Source: Nocardioides islandensis
Lineage (GTDB): Bacteria; Actinomycetota; Actinomycetes; Propionibacteriales; Nocardioidaceae
Assembly: GCF_015352455.1 (NCBI RefSeq)
Contig: NZ_JADKPN010000008.1
Span: 153,383 to 217,382 of the forward strand
Reading direction: 5' to 3'
Length of the DNA: 64,000 nt
Of the stretch, positions 24,979-32,500 are shown in pieces. Made by a program: the position numbers and the translations under genes. The notes below the pieces were generated by a model. It was not told where the DNA came from, made no database searches, and saw only the letters and a program-made list of their open reading frames with translations. Numbering within the stretch: the stretch's first letter is position 1; each line of letters starts with the position of its first letter.

Positions 24979-27018
24979 TCAGCTGCCGACCCAGAACCCG
25001 CGCCCGCCGAACCAGTCGCCGTAGTGGCCGTAGCCGGACAGGCCGGCCGGGCTGCGCGAGCCGAGGTACGAGCCGACCACGGCGGCGCCGAGGTCGTCGA
25101 GCTCCGGCGACACGACGCGGCCGTCGACCCGGCGGGCCATGGAGTCGATGAACCGGGCCAGGCCCGGGTCGTCGCCGAGCCGGAAGAACGTCGTCTGCGC
25201 GCCCAGGCGCCCGGCGTTGTCGAGCTCGCGGACGGCGTAGGCGACGGTCAGCGGGTGGGGCGGGTACTCGAAGTACACCTCGCCCCCCGGCTCGAGGTGT
25301 GAGGTCGGCTCGCCGTCGGTCACGATCAGCAGCACCGGCTGGGCGTTGGGGTGCTTGCGGAAGTGCCGGTTGGCCAGCAGCAGGCCGTGGTGCAGGTTCG
25401 TGCCCTTGTCCCACCGGGCGTCGAGCGCGGTGAGCTGGTCGATGTCCATGCTCTGGGCGTAGCGCCCGAACGTGATCAGCTGCAGGTCGTCGCCGCGGAA
25501 CCGCGACCGGATCAGCGTGTGCAGGGCGAGCGCGGTGCGCTTCATCGGCACCCACCGGCCGTCCATGGCCATCGAGAACGACGTGTCGACGAGCAGTGCG
25601 ACCGCGGCCTGCGTGCGCGCCTCGGTCTCGGTCACCTCGACGTCGTCGATGTGGAGGCGTACGCCGGTCCGCGGGTCGCCGCCGTCGGCGACGACGCGCT
25701 GCACGGCGTTGGTGACGGTGCGCGTGACGTCCCACGGCTCGGTGTCGCCGAACTCCCAGGCACGCGTGGCCCCGGAGCGCTCGCCGGCGGCTCCCGACTG
25801 CCGCAGGTCTCTCTGGCCCTGGCGGCCGGACATGCGGCTGGCCACGTCGCGCAGGAGTGCCCGTCCGAGCTGGCGCATGGCCTTTGGCGAGAGCTTGAGC
25901 TGGCCGTCGCTGCTGCGCTTGAGGTACCCGCTGTCGCGGAGCGCCTGCTCGAGCCGCTGGAGGGTGCGCGCGTCGACGGCGGCCTCGGGACCGAGCTGAC
26001 GGGCGAGCTTGTCGAGGTCCAGGTCGTCCATCCGGGCGCCGTCGTAGGTCTGCGACAGCTGGTCGGCGAGCTCGTCGAGGTCGGCGATGTCCTGGAGCAC
26101 GCCGGTGCCGTCGCCGAGGCCGAGGCCCTGCTCGCCGTCGAAGCGCTCGGAGCCCGACCAGTCCTCGCCCGGCCGCAGCGCCTGGAGGTTCGCGTCGAGC
26201 TGGACGAGCTGCTCCATGAGCGCGGGTGAGCCGAACGCCTGCTGCGAGAGCGCCATCAGCTCCTGTCGCTGCTCGCGCGACATGGAGTTGAGCATCCGCT
26301 GGGCGGCGGCCGCCCGTTGGGCGAGGGCGTCGATGAGCTCGTCGACGTTCTGGGGGTTCTCCGGGAAGAAGTCCCCGTGCTTGGCCATGAACTCGTCGAA
26401 GTCCTCCTGGGAGTCCTCGCCGCGGCCGTGCTTGTCGAGCAGCTCGTTGAGGTCGGTGAGCATCTCGTTGATGGCTTCACGGTCCTCGTCGGTGGCGTTC
26501 TCGAGGGCCTGCTTCATGCCGGCGAACCGCTGGTCGAGCATCTCCCGGCCCAGCAGGTCCTTGATCCGCTCGTAGTCCTCGCGGGCCTCGCGGCTCTGCC
26601 AGTCGTAGTCGCTGAGCTCGCTGACCGCTGCCGCCGTCGACTGCGGCAGGTTGTCGAGCTGCATCTCGCGGAACGCCCGGTCGGCGTCGTCCATCTCGAC
26701 GTCGCGGGCCAGCTGCCCGCGCTCGCTCATGACCGCGTGATCCAGCAGCTCGCGGATCTCCTGCAGCGTGCCGTCCATGTTGTGCTGGGACAGCAGCTCG
26801 CGGCGCTTCTCCGCGACCCGGCGCGCCAGGTCGTCGAGGCCCTCGCGGTCCCGGCCGCCGCGCCGCAGGAACTCCCGCATCGCGCGCTCGGGGCTGTACC
26901 CCGCCATCACGTCCTCGCCGATCGAGTCCAGCGCCTCGGCCAGGTCGACGGGAGGAGCGAGCGGGTCGCCGCCGCCGTACGGCGTGTACCGGTGCCTACC
27001 CGTAGACCGTCTCGCCAC
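24979..27018 (-). CDS. VWA-domain protein of a MoxR/Mg-chelatase-type pair
   Basis: 679 residues. The N-terminal two-thirds is charged and helical, with Gln/Glu/Asp-rich coiled-coil segments. The C-terminal VWA domain (from about 480) has a complete metal site (LLVDTSFSMAMDG, then ITFGRYAQ, a Thr in KGTNLHHG, and IVTDGEPTSH). Together with the overlapping ATPase gene it resembles ChlI/ChlD or MoxR/VWA modules in which the VWA subunit bridges the ATPase ring and a client protein. No chelatase large subunit is nearby, so tetrapyrrole metal insertion is unlikely. The client is unknown. Confidence 0.87.
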   Translation of the reverse strand: MARRSTGRHRYTPYGGGDPLAPPVDLAEALDSIGEDVMAGYSPERAMREFLRRGGRDREGLDDLARRVAEKRRELLSQHNMDGTLQEIRELLDHAVMSERGQLARDVEMDDADRAFREMQLDNLPQSTAAAVSELSDYDWQSREAREDYERIKDLLGREMLDQRFAGMKQALENATDEDREAINEMLTDLNELLDKHGRGEDSQEDFDEFMAKHGDFFPENPQNVDELIDALAQRAAAAQRMLNSMSREQRQELMALSQQAFGSPALMEQLVQLDANLQALRPGEDWSGSERFDGEQGLGLGDGTGVLQDIADLDELADQLSQTYDGARMDDLDLDKLARQLGPEAAVDARTLQRLEQALRDSGYLKRSSDGQLKLSPKAMRQLGRALLRDVASRMSGRQGQRDLRQSGAAGERSGATRAWEFGDTEPWDVTRTVTNAVQRVVADGGDPRTGVRLHIDDVEVTETEARTQAAVALLVDTSFSMAMDGRWVPMKRTALALHTLIRSRFRGDDLQLITFGRYAQSMDIDQLTALDARWDKGTNLHHGLLLANRHFRKHPNAQPVLLIVTDGEPTSHLEPGGEVYFEYPPHPLTVAYAVRELDNAGRLGAQTTFFRLGDDPGLARFIDSMARRVDGRVVSPELDDLGAAVVGSYLGSRSPAGLSGYGHYGDWFGGRGFWVGS

Positions 27019-28384
27019 CGCCGGTCTCCTTGCTGATCTTGCGGGCCAGGTACAGGCCCTCGAGCGCGAGCTCGATGGCGCCGGCCCGCTGGCCGTCGTT
27101 GGTGGCGCCCAGGCGGTCGCACACCTCGTCGTACAGCTCCGACTCGCCCAGCACGGGGAGGCCGGTGAGGAAGTCGCGCGCGGTGACCTGCTCGCCGGTC
27201 GTCACCATCTGGCCGGCCTCGATGCGGTCCACCAGGAGGCTGAAGTCGAGGCCGCGGAAGTGCTGGCGCACGGTCTCGGCGGTCGCGGAGCGGAGGAGGT
27301 GGGTGAGGATCTCGTCCTCGCGGCCCTCCTCGCCGGTCTCGAACTCGACCTTGCCGCGCAACGTGTCGACGGCGGCCTCGAGGTCGACCAGCCGGGCGAC
27401 CGGCTCGTCCTCGCCCTGGAGCGTGGCGCGGTGCAGCGCGGCCGCGGCGACCGTCTCGGCGGCCGCGATCGAGAAGCGCGCACTCACGCCGCTGCGCTGG
27501 TCGACCGAGCTCGAGTCGCGCAGCTGCCGGGTGAAGCGGGCCATGATCTCGACGAGGTGGTCAGGCACGTCGGCCAGCAGGTGCGCCTCCTGGCGGATCA
27601 CCGCGATCTCGTCCTCGAGCGCGACCGGGTAGTGCGTGCGGATCTCCGCGCCGAAGCGGTCCTTGAGCGGGGTGATGATCCGGCCGCGGTTGGTGTAGTC
27701 CTCGGGGTTCGCGCTGGCGACGAGGAAGACGTCGAGGGGCAGGCGCAGGACGTACCCGCGGATCTGGATGTCGCGCTCCTCCATCACGTTGAGCAGCGCG
27801 ACCTGGATCCGCTCGGCGAGGTCGGGCAGCTCGTTGATCGCCACGATCCCGCGGTGGCTGCGAGGCACGAGCCCGAAGTGGATGGTCTCGGGGTCGCCGA
27901 GCCGACGGCCCTCCGCGACCTTCATCGGGTCCACGTCCCCGATGAGGTCACCGACGCTCGTGTCGGGCGTCGCCAGCTTCTCGGCGTACCGCTCGTAGCG
28001 GTGCCGCCAGTCGACCGGCAGCCGGTCGCCCATCTCGAGCGCGCGGCGCCGCGACTCCGGGGTGATCGGGTCGTACGGGTGCTCGCCGAGCTCGCTGCCC
28101 GCGATCACCGGCGTCCACTCGTCGAGCAGGCCGACGAGCGTGCGCAGCAGGCGTGTCTTGCCCTGGCCGCGCTCCCCGAGCAGCACCATGTCGTGGCCCG
28201 CCAGCAGCGCGCGCTCGAGCTGGGGGATCACCGTGTCGTCGAAGCCGTGCAGTCCCGGCCACGGGTCCTCGCCCTCGCGCAGCATGGTCAGCAGGTTCGC
28301 GCGGATCTCCTCGCGCAGGCTCTGCTGGACGTGCCCGCTCGCGCGGAGCTCACCGACGGTGGTGGCGGATGGTGCCTGGGTCAC
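26996..28384 (-). CDS. AAA+ ATPase, Mg-chelatase subunit I/MoxR-like
   Basis: 462 residues. Walker A GERGQGKT (70-77), the chelatase-type insert, Walker B region RGIVAINELPDL, sensor 1 in FLVASANPED, and an arginine-finger region in RGRIITPLKDRFG. It overlaps the VWA gene by 23 bp, so the pair is coupled. I chose the GTG at 28384 because TAGCGT lies 7 nt upstream; earlier in-frame GTG (28393) and TTG (28411) codons would cover that -10. A likely role is remodelling of an unknown client with the VWA partner. Confidence 0.88.
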   Translation of the reverse strand: MTQAPSATTVGELRASGHVQQSLREEIRANLLTMLREGEDPWPGLHGFDDTVIPQLERALLAGHDMVLLGERGQGKTRLLRTLVGLLDEWTPVIAGSELGEHPYDPITPESRRRALEMGDRLPVDWRHRYERYAEKLATPDTSVGDLIGDVDPMKVAEGRRLGDPETIHFGLVPRSHRGIVAINELPDLAERIQVALLNVMEERDIQIRGYVLRLPLDVFLVASANPEDYTNRGRIITPLKDRFGAEIRTHYPVALEDEIAVIRQEAHLLADVPDHLVEIMARFTRQLRDSSSVDQRSGVSARFSIAAAETVAAAALHRATLQGEDEPVARLVDLEAAVDTLRGKVEFETGEEGREDEILTHLLRSATAETVRQHFRGLDFSLLVDRIEAGQMVTTGEQVTARDFLTGLPVLGESELYDEVCDRLGATNDGQRAGAIELALEGLYLARKISKETGGGETVYG

Positions 28385-28391
28385 CCTGAAC

Positions 28392-28397
28392 ACGCTA
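28392..28397 (-). promoter_or_regulatory. Leaderless -10 (TAGCGT) of the AAA/VWA operon
   Basis: TAGCGT on the minus strand, 7 nt before the GTG at 28384. An identical hexamer drives the divergent gene at 28446. Confidence 0.5.
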
Positions 28398-28445
28398 GAC
28401 CCGCCCGCCAAGAACCGGAGGGGGTGTCCGTTCCACTCCTGCGGC

Positions 28446-28451
28446 TAGCGT
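28446..28451 (+). promoter_or_regulatory. Leaderless -10 (TAGCGT) of the YchJ-type gene
   Basis: TAGCGT, 7 nt before the GTG at 28459; it excludes the in-frame GTG at 28450, which overlaps the hexamer. Confidence 0.5.
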
Positions 28452-28458
28452 GCCCGTC

Positions 28459-28824
28459 GTGAGCCTGCCCGAGCCCTGTCCGTGCGGCTCCGGCACGGCG
28501 TACGACGCGTGCTGCGGTCCGCTGCACGTCGGCGCGCGCCAGGCCGAGACGCCGGAGGAGCTGATGCGGTCGCGCTACTCGGCGTACGCGCTCGGCGAGC
28601 TCGACCACGTCTTCCGCACCTGGCACCCGCGCACCCGTCCCGACACCGTGTCGCCCCGGCCGGAGCTGACCTGGACCGGCCTCGAGGTGCACCGGGCCGA
28701 GGACGACGTGGTGGAGTTCACCGCGCACTTCCGCACCGCCGACGGACCCGGCGTGCACCACGAGGTGAGCCTGTTCGAGCGGCGCGGCGGCCGCTGGGTG
28801 TACGTCGAGGCGGTGTCCCGATGA
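28459..28824 (+). CDS. YchJ family (SEC-C motif) protein
   Basis: 121 residues. The zinc-binding SEC-C motif is at the N-terminus (CPCGSGTAYDACCGPLH), followed by an NTF2-like alpha/beta domain (MRSRYSAYALGELDHVFRTWHPRTRP). Family function is unknown; SEC-C motifs bind zinc and often mark factors that contact the ribosome or SecA substrates. The frame ends 21 bp before the phosphatase gene, which has its own -10. Confidence 0.87.
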   Translation: MSLPEPCPCGSGTAYDACCGPLHVGARQAETPEELMRSRYSAYALGELDHVFRTWHPRTRPDTVSPRPELTWTGLEVHRAEDDVVEFTAHFRTADGPGVHHEVSLFERRGGRWVYVEAVSR

Positions 28825-28832
28825 GCCGCCCC

Positions 28833-28838
28833 TAGGGT
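28833..28838 (+). promoter_or_regulatory. Leaderless -10 (TAGGGT) of the phosphatase gene
   Basis: TAGGGT, 7 nt before the ATG at 28846. Confidence 0.5.
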
Positions 28839-28845
28839 GGGGGTG

Positions 28846-29622
28846 ATGGAGACCGACGAGGTGCTGACCCTCCTGCGGGAGGTGGCCGAGGAGGTCATCA
28901 ACCCCAGGTTCCGCAGCCTCAGCTCCCACGAGATCGCCGAGAAGAACCCCGGCGACCTCGTCACGGTGGCCGACCGTGAGGCGGAGGTCCTCATCACCGC
29001 GGCCCTCCAGGCGGCGTACCCGGGCGTCGTCGTCCTCGGCGAGGAGGCGTACGCCGTCGACCAGTCGCTCAGGGACCGGTTCGACGCCGCCGACCACGCG
29101 TTCACCGTCGACCCGGTCGACGGGACCAAGAACTTCGTCAAGGGGTCCAAGGACCACGCCGTGATGGCCTCCGAGGTCCGTGGCGGCGAGGTCGGGCGGG
29201 CGTGGATCTGGCAGCCGCAGCACGAGACGGCGTACGTCGCCGAGCGGGGCGCGGGGGCGTTCCGCAACGGCAAGCGGCTCATCCGGCCGCCTGTCGGCGA
29301 GCAGCTGCGCGGGGTCACCTCGAAACGGCGCTGGATCGGCCGCGCGCTGGGGGCCCTGCGTGCGCTGGAGCTGACGTGGGTCTGTTGCGGGATCGACTAC
29401 CCCAAGATCGTCGAGGGCGAGGCGGACTACGGGATCTACGCGGGCACCAAGCCGTGGGACCACGCCCCGGGCTCGTTGCTGCTCGCCGAGGCCGGCGGGT
29501 TCCTCGGCACCTTCGACGGGCAGGCCTACCAGCCGCAGGTACGGGTCAGGGGCGGGCTGGTCAGCGCCGCCGACAGGGCCACGTACGACTTGGTCCAGGG
29601 CCTGATCCCGGACCTCTCCTGA
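28846..29622 (+). CDS. Inositol-monophosphatase family enzyme (IMPase or histidinol-phosphatase)
   Basis: 258 residues, Mg-dependent phosphatase. Metal ligands are visible in LGEEAY and VDPVDGTKNF (the DPxDGT motif), and the C-terminal WDHAPGSLLLAEAGG matches the WDxAAG signature. In mycothiol-producing bacteria such enzymes may serve inositol, histidine (HisN) or nucleotide metabolism; the conserved blocks alone do not separate these. The ATG at 28846 is set by TAGGGT 7 nt upstream; an earlier in-frame GTG at 28837 falls inside the promoter. Confidence 0.85.
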   Translation: METDEVLTLLREVAEEVINPRFRSLSSHEIAEKNPGDLVTVADREAEVLITAALQAAYPGVVVLGEEAYAVDQSLRDRFDAADHAFTVDPVDGTKNFVKGSKDHAVMASEVRGGEVGRAWIWQPQHETAYVAERGAGAFRNGKRLIRPPVGEQLRGVTSKRRWIGRALGALRALELTWVCCGIDYPKIVEGEADYGIYAGTKPWDHAPGSLLLAEAGGFLGTFDGQAYQPQVRVRGGLVSAADRATYDLVQGLIPDLS

Positions 29623-29628
29623 CGTCGT

Positions 29629-30096
29629 TCAGGCCCCGGCGACCTTCGTGACCCAGATGTTGCCGAAGCGGTCCGGCTCGAGGCGCACGCGGTCCTCCCG
29701 GCGTCCGGCCGCGGCGGCGAGCCAGACGATCGCCCACAGGCCCGAGGTCAGGATCGTCAGGATCGCGTGCAGTCCGTGGGACACGCGGCGGCGGTAGCCG
29801 ATGATCGCGCCGCTCGGGCCCTGGAACACGACGTGCGCACCGTAAGTCGCGACCTGGTCCTCGACCGCGAAGGCCAGCGCGCGTTGCTGGCGCTCGTCGC
29901 TGACGGCGTCCTCGTCGCTGTACCTGGCCGGGTTCTTCAGCCGCTCCGGTTGCACGGACGCCAACGCCCGGATCCAGCGCCGGCCGTTCCAGCGCCGCCA
30001 CTCCTCGCCGTTCCAGCGCAGGTCGCCCATGCGCGGCGGAGCCTCGCGGCGGATGAGACCGCCCCGCGCGCTGTCGACCTCCCGCGTCGGCTCCAC
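29629..30096 (-). CDS. Membrane protein with duplicated WNG-W motif, unknown function
   Basis: 155 residues. The N-terminal part has WNGEEWRRWNGRRW, reminiscent of the Trp-rich DUF2510-type motif. The C-terminal part has one hydrophobic stretch (about 115-135, ILTILTSGLWAIVWLAAAA) and ends in a charged beta-rich tail. GTG start at 30096, with CATACT at 30103-30108 placed 6 nt upstream; an ATG at residue 23 is a possible alternative. It converges on the phosphatase gene with a 6-bp gap. Confidence 0.65.
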   Translation of the reverse strand: MEPTREVDSARGGLIRREAPPRMGDLRWNGEEWRRWNGRRWIRALASVQPERLKNPARYSDEDAVSDERQQRALAFAVEDQVATYGAHVVFQGPSGAIIGYRRRVSHGLHAILTILTSGLWAIVWLAAAAGRREDRVRLEPDRFGNIWVTKVAGA

Positions 30097-30122
30097 GACT
30101 CGAGTATGACCCTCAGCGCGGC

Positions 30123-31334
30123 TCACGTCCTGCGGTGGAAGGTGGTGGATCCGTTGGGATGGTGGTGGGTCTGCCAGGCGGGGTCGTGGGCGCGGTGGTG
30201 GTGGAAGGGGCAGAGGAGCTTGCCGTCGGCGAGGTCGGTTCTGCCGCCTTTGGTCCAGGGTTGTCGGAAGTGGTGGGCCTCGGTCCAGGCGGCGGGGATG
30301 GTGCAGCCGTCGGCGGTGCACTGGCGGTCGCGGAGGGCCATGGCCTTGCGCTGTGGGCCGGTGAAGAGGCGTTTGCTGCGGCCGAGGTCGAGGATCTCGC
30401 CCTTCCCGCCGAGGACGACGGGGATGATGCCGGCCTGGCAGGCCAGGCGTCGGGTCTGTTCGGCGGTGAGCCGGTCCCCGGTGGAGGTCTCCGCGAACCC
30501 GGCGCCGGCCCGGAGGGTCTCGAGGTCGATCATCACCATCACGCTGGTGGCGGTCCCGCCGTGCTTCGGGAGCCGGTTGGCGGGGAGGTTCTCCAGCAGC
30601 GCACAGAACGCCTCCCCGCGACGCCGCGGTGCGGGCAGCTGCTCGACGTCATCCCCGAGGGGTCCGCGGCGGGGTGAGGTGTAGGACTCCAGGTAGGTCC
30701 GTAGCCGGTTCAGCACGGGCATGGGCATCCGGGCGTGGAGGTCTCCCGAACCGTCGCCGCGGTCGCGGAAGGTGACCCGGGTGACGGCGCGGGCGCGGCG
30801 GTCCTCGGCCAGGAGCCGCTGGTACTCCGCGTCATCGGCGTCCTCGGGGGCAATGACCTCCAGCAGCCTGGCCCCGAGCCGTCGCAGCTCCGGGGGTCCG
30901 AAGTGGGCGGCCTCTCCGATCAGGTAGGCCTCGCCCTTGTCCCGGAGCTCGGGGTCCAGGTTCTTCGGCAGCCGCTCCAGGGCGTCGACGATCTCCCGGG
31001 CCTGGGCCACGTTGACCGCACCCTCACCCATCGCGGCCGTGATCGCCCCACCACCGATGCGGGCGAGCTTCTCGCGGACCCGGACCTGCCCGATCCCGTC
31101 GCGGGTCTCGGCCGCGAGCCAGTGCGCAGTGGACCGGGCCCCGGTCTCGACCGCGATGTCCTCCGCGGTCGCGAGGATCCGGATCCGTTCGGCCTCGACC
31201 CGGGCCACGATCCGCGACAACCGGACCAGGGCGTCCTTCTTCTCCCCGGTGCTGCGGTAGTCCGGAGCGATCGTGGCGAGGTCGTCCAGCGCGCGCTCGA
31301 CCGCATCGAGCGGGGCGGCGTACGTGCTGGACAT
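30123..31334 (-). CDS. DUF222/HNH endonuclease domain protein (13E12 repeat family)
   Basis: 403 residues: N-terminal DUF222 helical region (about 10-290), then an HNH domain with the motif CTADGCTIPAAWTEAHH, GGRTDLADGKLLCPFHHH providing Cys/His zinc and catalytic residues. This family is multicopy in mycobacteria and Nocardioides, and members behave like spread genes rather than a fixed pathway; any nuclease activity is inferred. The gene is followed upstream (31335-31795) by repeat-rich non-coding DNA, consistent with a variable island. Confidence 0.88.
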   Translation of the reverse strand: MSSTYAAPLDAVERALDDLATIAPDYRSTGEKKDALVRLSRIVARVEAERIRILATAEDIAVETGARSTAHWLAAETRDGIGQVRVREKLARIGGGAITAAMGEGAVNVAQAREIVDALERLPKNLDPELRDKGEAYLIGEAAHFGPPELRRLGARLLEVIAPEDADDAEYQRLLAEDRRARAVTRVTFRDRGDGSGDLHARMPMPVLNRLRTYLESYTSPRRGPLGDDVEQLPAPRRRGEAFCALLENLPANRLPKHGGTATSVMVMIDLETLRAGAGFAETSTGDRLTAEQTRRLACQAGIIPVVLGGKGEILDLGRSKRLFTGPQRKAMALRDRQCTADGCTIPAAWTEAHHFRQPWTKGGRTDLADGKLLCPFHHHRAHDPAWQTHHHPNGSTTFHRRT

Positions 31335-31590
31335 GTGTCAATCCAAGCATCGACCACCGACACTCCAACTCGCCAGAAACCCTTTGTCCACAAGGGATTC
31401 CGGGAATCTGGCCAACGATTTTGGGGAGGCTGTTCCGGGCGGCGACCACAGCGGTCGACCACCCACGGACCTGCCGGCGGGCACGGTCTTCAGCTGGCCA
31501 CCGCAACCACCTCCGGCGACCAGCCACCCCTGTTCGTTCTTCTTCGACCGCAACCAGCCGGCGGCCCGCAGGCCGAAGCCGGGGTCGCGG
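31335..31590. other. Non-coding stretch upstream of the HNH gene
   Basis: About 255 bp with no convincing gene. It contains the likely HNH promoter on the minus strand (TTGGAG, 17-nt spacer, TGGATT, 5 nt from the ATG at 31334). The rest shows nothing I can interpret. Confidence 0.55.
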
Positions 31591-31708
31591 GGTCTCGTGA
31601 CGGGACTTCGTCCCTCCTCGACCAGCGTTGGACTTCGTCCCTCCTCGACCAGCGTTGGACTTCGTCCCTCCTCGACCAGCGTTGGACTTCGTCCCTCCTC
31701 GACCAGCG
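31591..31708 (+). repeat. Dispersed hairpin repeat, copy 3, with 27-bp tandem expansion
   Basis: A full element (31591-31627) with stem GGGAC-ttc-GTCCC, then the 27-bp unit GACTTCGTCCCTCCTCGACC plus AGCGTTG repeated: 31604-31630, 31631-31657, 31658-31684 and a truncated fourth at 31685-31708. Two further partial CTCCTCGACCAGCG pieces follow to about 31748. Every unit keeps the GGAC-ttc-GTCC stem. Confidence 0.9.
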
Positions 31709-31757
31709 GAGCGACGCTCTCCTCGACCAGCGGAGCGACACTCCTCGGCCCACGGGC

Positions 31758-31788
31758 TTGATCTCAAGTGGACTTGAGGTTGCACCCT
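31758..31788 (+). promoter_or_regulatory. MerR/SoxR-type promoter
   Basis: TTGATC (31758-31763), 19-nt spacer, CACCCT (31783-31788), 7 nt to the ATG at 31796. The stretched 19-nt spacer carries the perfect dyad CTCAAGT-gg-ACTTGAG (31763-31778 region), the arrangement used by MerR-family activators and close to the actinobacterial SoxR box. Confidence 0.7.
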
Positions 31789-31795
31789 CGATGAC

Positions 31796-32500
31796 ATGAC
31801 ACGTACTGACCGACCTCTGGCCCTGATCACCGGCGGGTCCGCGGGACTGGGGCGCGCTCTGGTGCACGCGCTGCACGACCGTGGCTGGACCGTCGTCACC
31901 GACGCGCGCGACGCCGCCAGGTTGGCCGAGGCGACCCGGGACCTCGATGCCGTCGCGGCGATCCCGGGCGACATCGCCGACCCCGGCCACCGCGCCGAGC
32001 TGGTGAAGGCGGTGGGCGGCCAGGGCCTCGACCTGCTGGTGCACAACGCCAGCACGCTCGGACCGACGCCCATGCCCGCGCTGAAGGACCTGGAGACCGA
32101 GAGCCTGGCCGCGATCTGGGAGACCAACGCGGGTGCCCCCCACGCCCTCACGCGAGCCCTCGTCCACGACCTCCAGCGCAACGACGGCATCCTGCTCAGC
32201 CTCTCCTCGGACGCGGCGGTCCAGCACTACGGGGGCTGGGGCGGCTACGGCGCGTCCAAGGCGGCGCTCGACCACCTGACGCTCACGTTCGGGGAGGAGA
32301 CCGGCGTGACGGCGTACGTCGTCGACCCCGGCGACATGAACACCCAGATGCACCGCGACGCCGAGCCCGGCGAGGACCTGAGCCACCTGCCGAGCCCGGA
32401 GAGCGTCGTACCCCACCTGCTCGCCCTGGTCGACCGGCGACCACGCAGCGGCCGCTACCGCGCCGCCGACATCCCGACCCTGACGGGAGTGCCCGCATGA
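31796..32500 (+). CDS. Short-chain dehydrogenase/reductase
   Basis: 234 residues, Rossmann-fold oxidoreductase. Cofactor loop TGGSAGLG (12-19), HNAS motif at about 83-86, catalytic Tyr151 and Lys155 in YGASK. Substrate unknown. The last codon overlaps the next start in ATGA, so it is coupled to the QueA-like gene. The promoter is of the MerR/SoxR type, suggesting induction by redox-active compounds, oxidative stress or a metal. Confidence 0.88.
   Translation: MTRTDRPLALITGGSAGLGRALVHALHDRGWTVVTDARDAARLAEATRDLDAVAAIPGDIADPGHRAELVKAVGGQGLDLLVHNASTLGPTPMPALKDLETESLAAIWETNAGAPHALTRALVHDLQRNDGILLSLSSDAAVQHYGGWGGYGASKAALDHLTLTFGEETGVTAYVVDPGDMNTQMHRDAEPGEDLSHLPSPESVVPHLLALVDRRPRSGRYRAADIPTLTGVPA

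Noticed and set aside
24979..28384. Magnesium or cobalt chelatase
   Set aside because: Only the small ATPase and VWA-type subunits are present; the large catalytic subunit and tetrapyrrole genes are missing from the window.
30123..31334. Mobile element or homing endonuclease with defined ends
   Set aside because: DUF222/HNH genes are multicopy in actinobacteria, but no terminal repeats, target duplication or transposase were seen.
31604..31708. Coding repeat (SSTSVGLRP-type peptides) on the plus strand
   Set aside because: The repeats keep a DNA hairpin and match a non-coding dispersed element; no start signal or domain goes with the frame.
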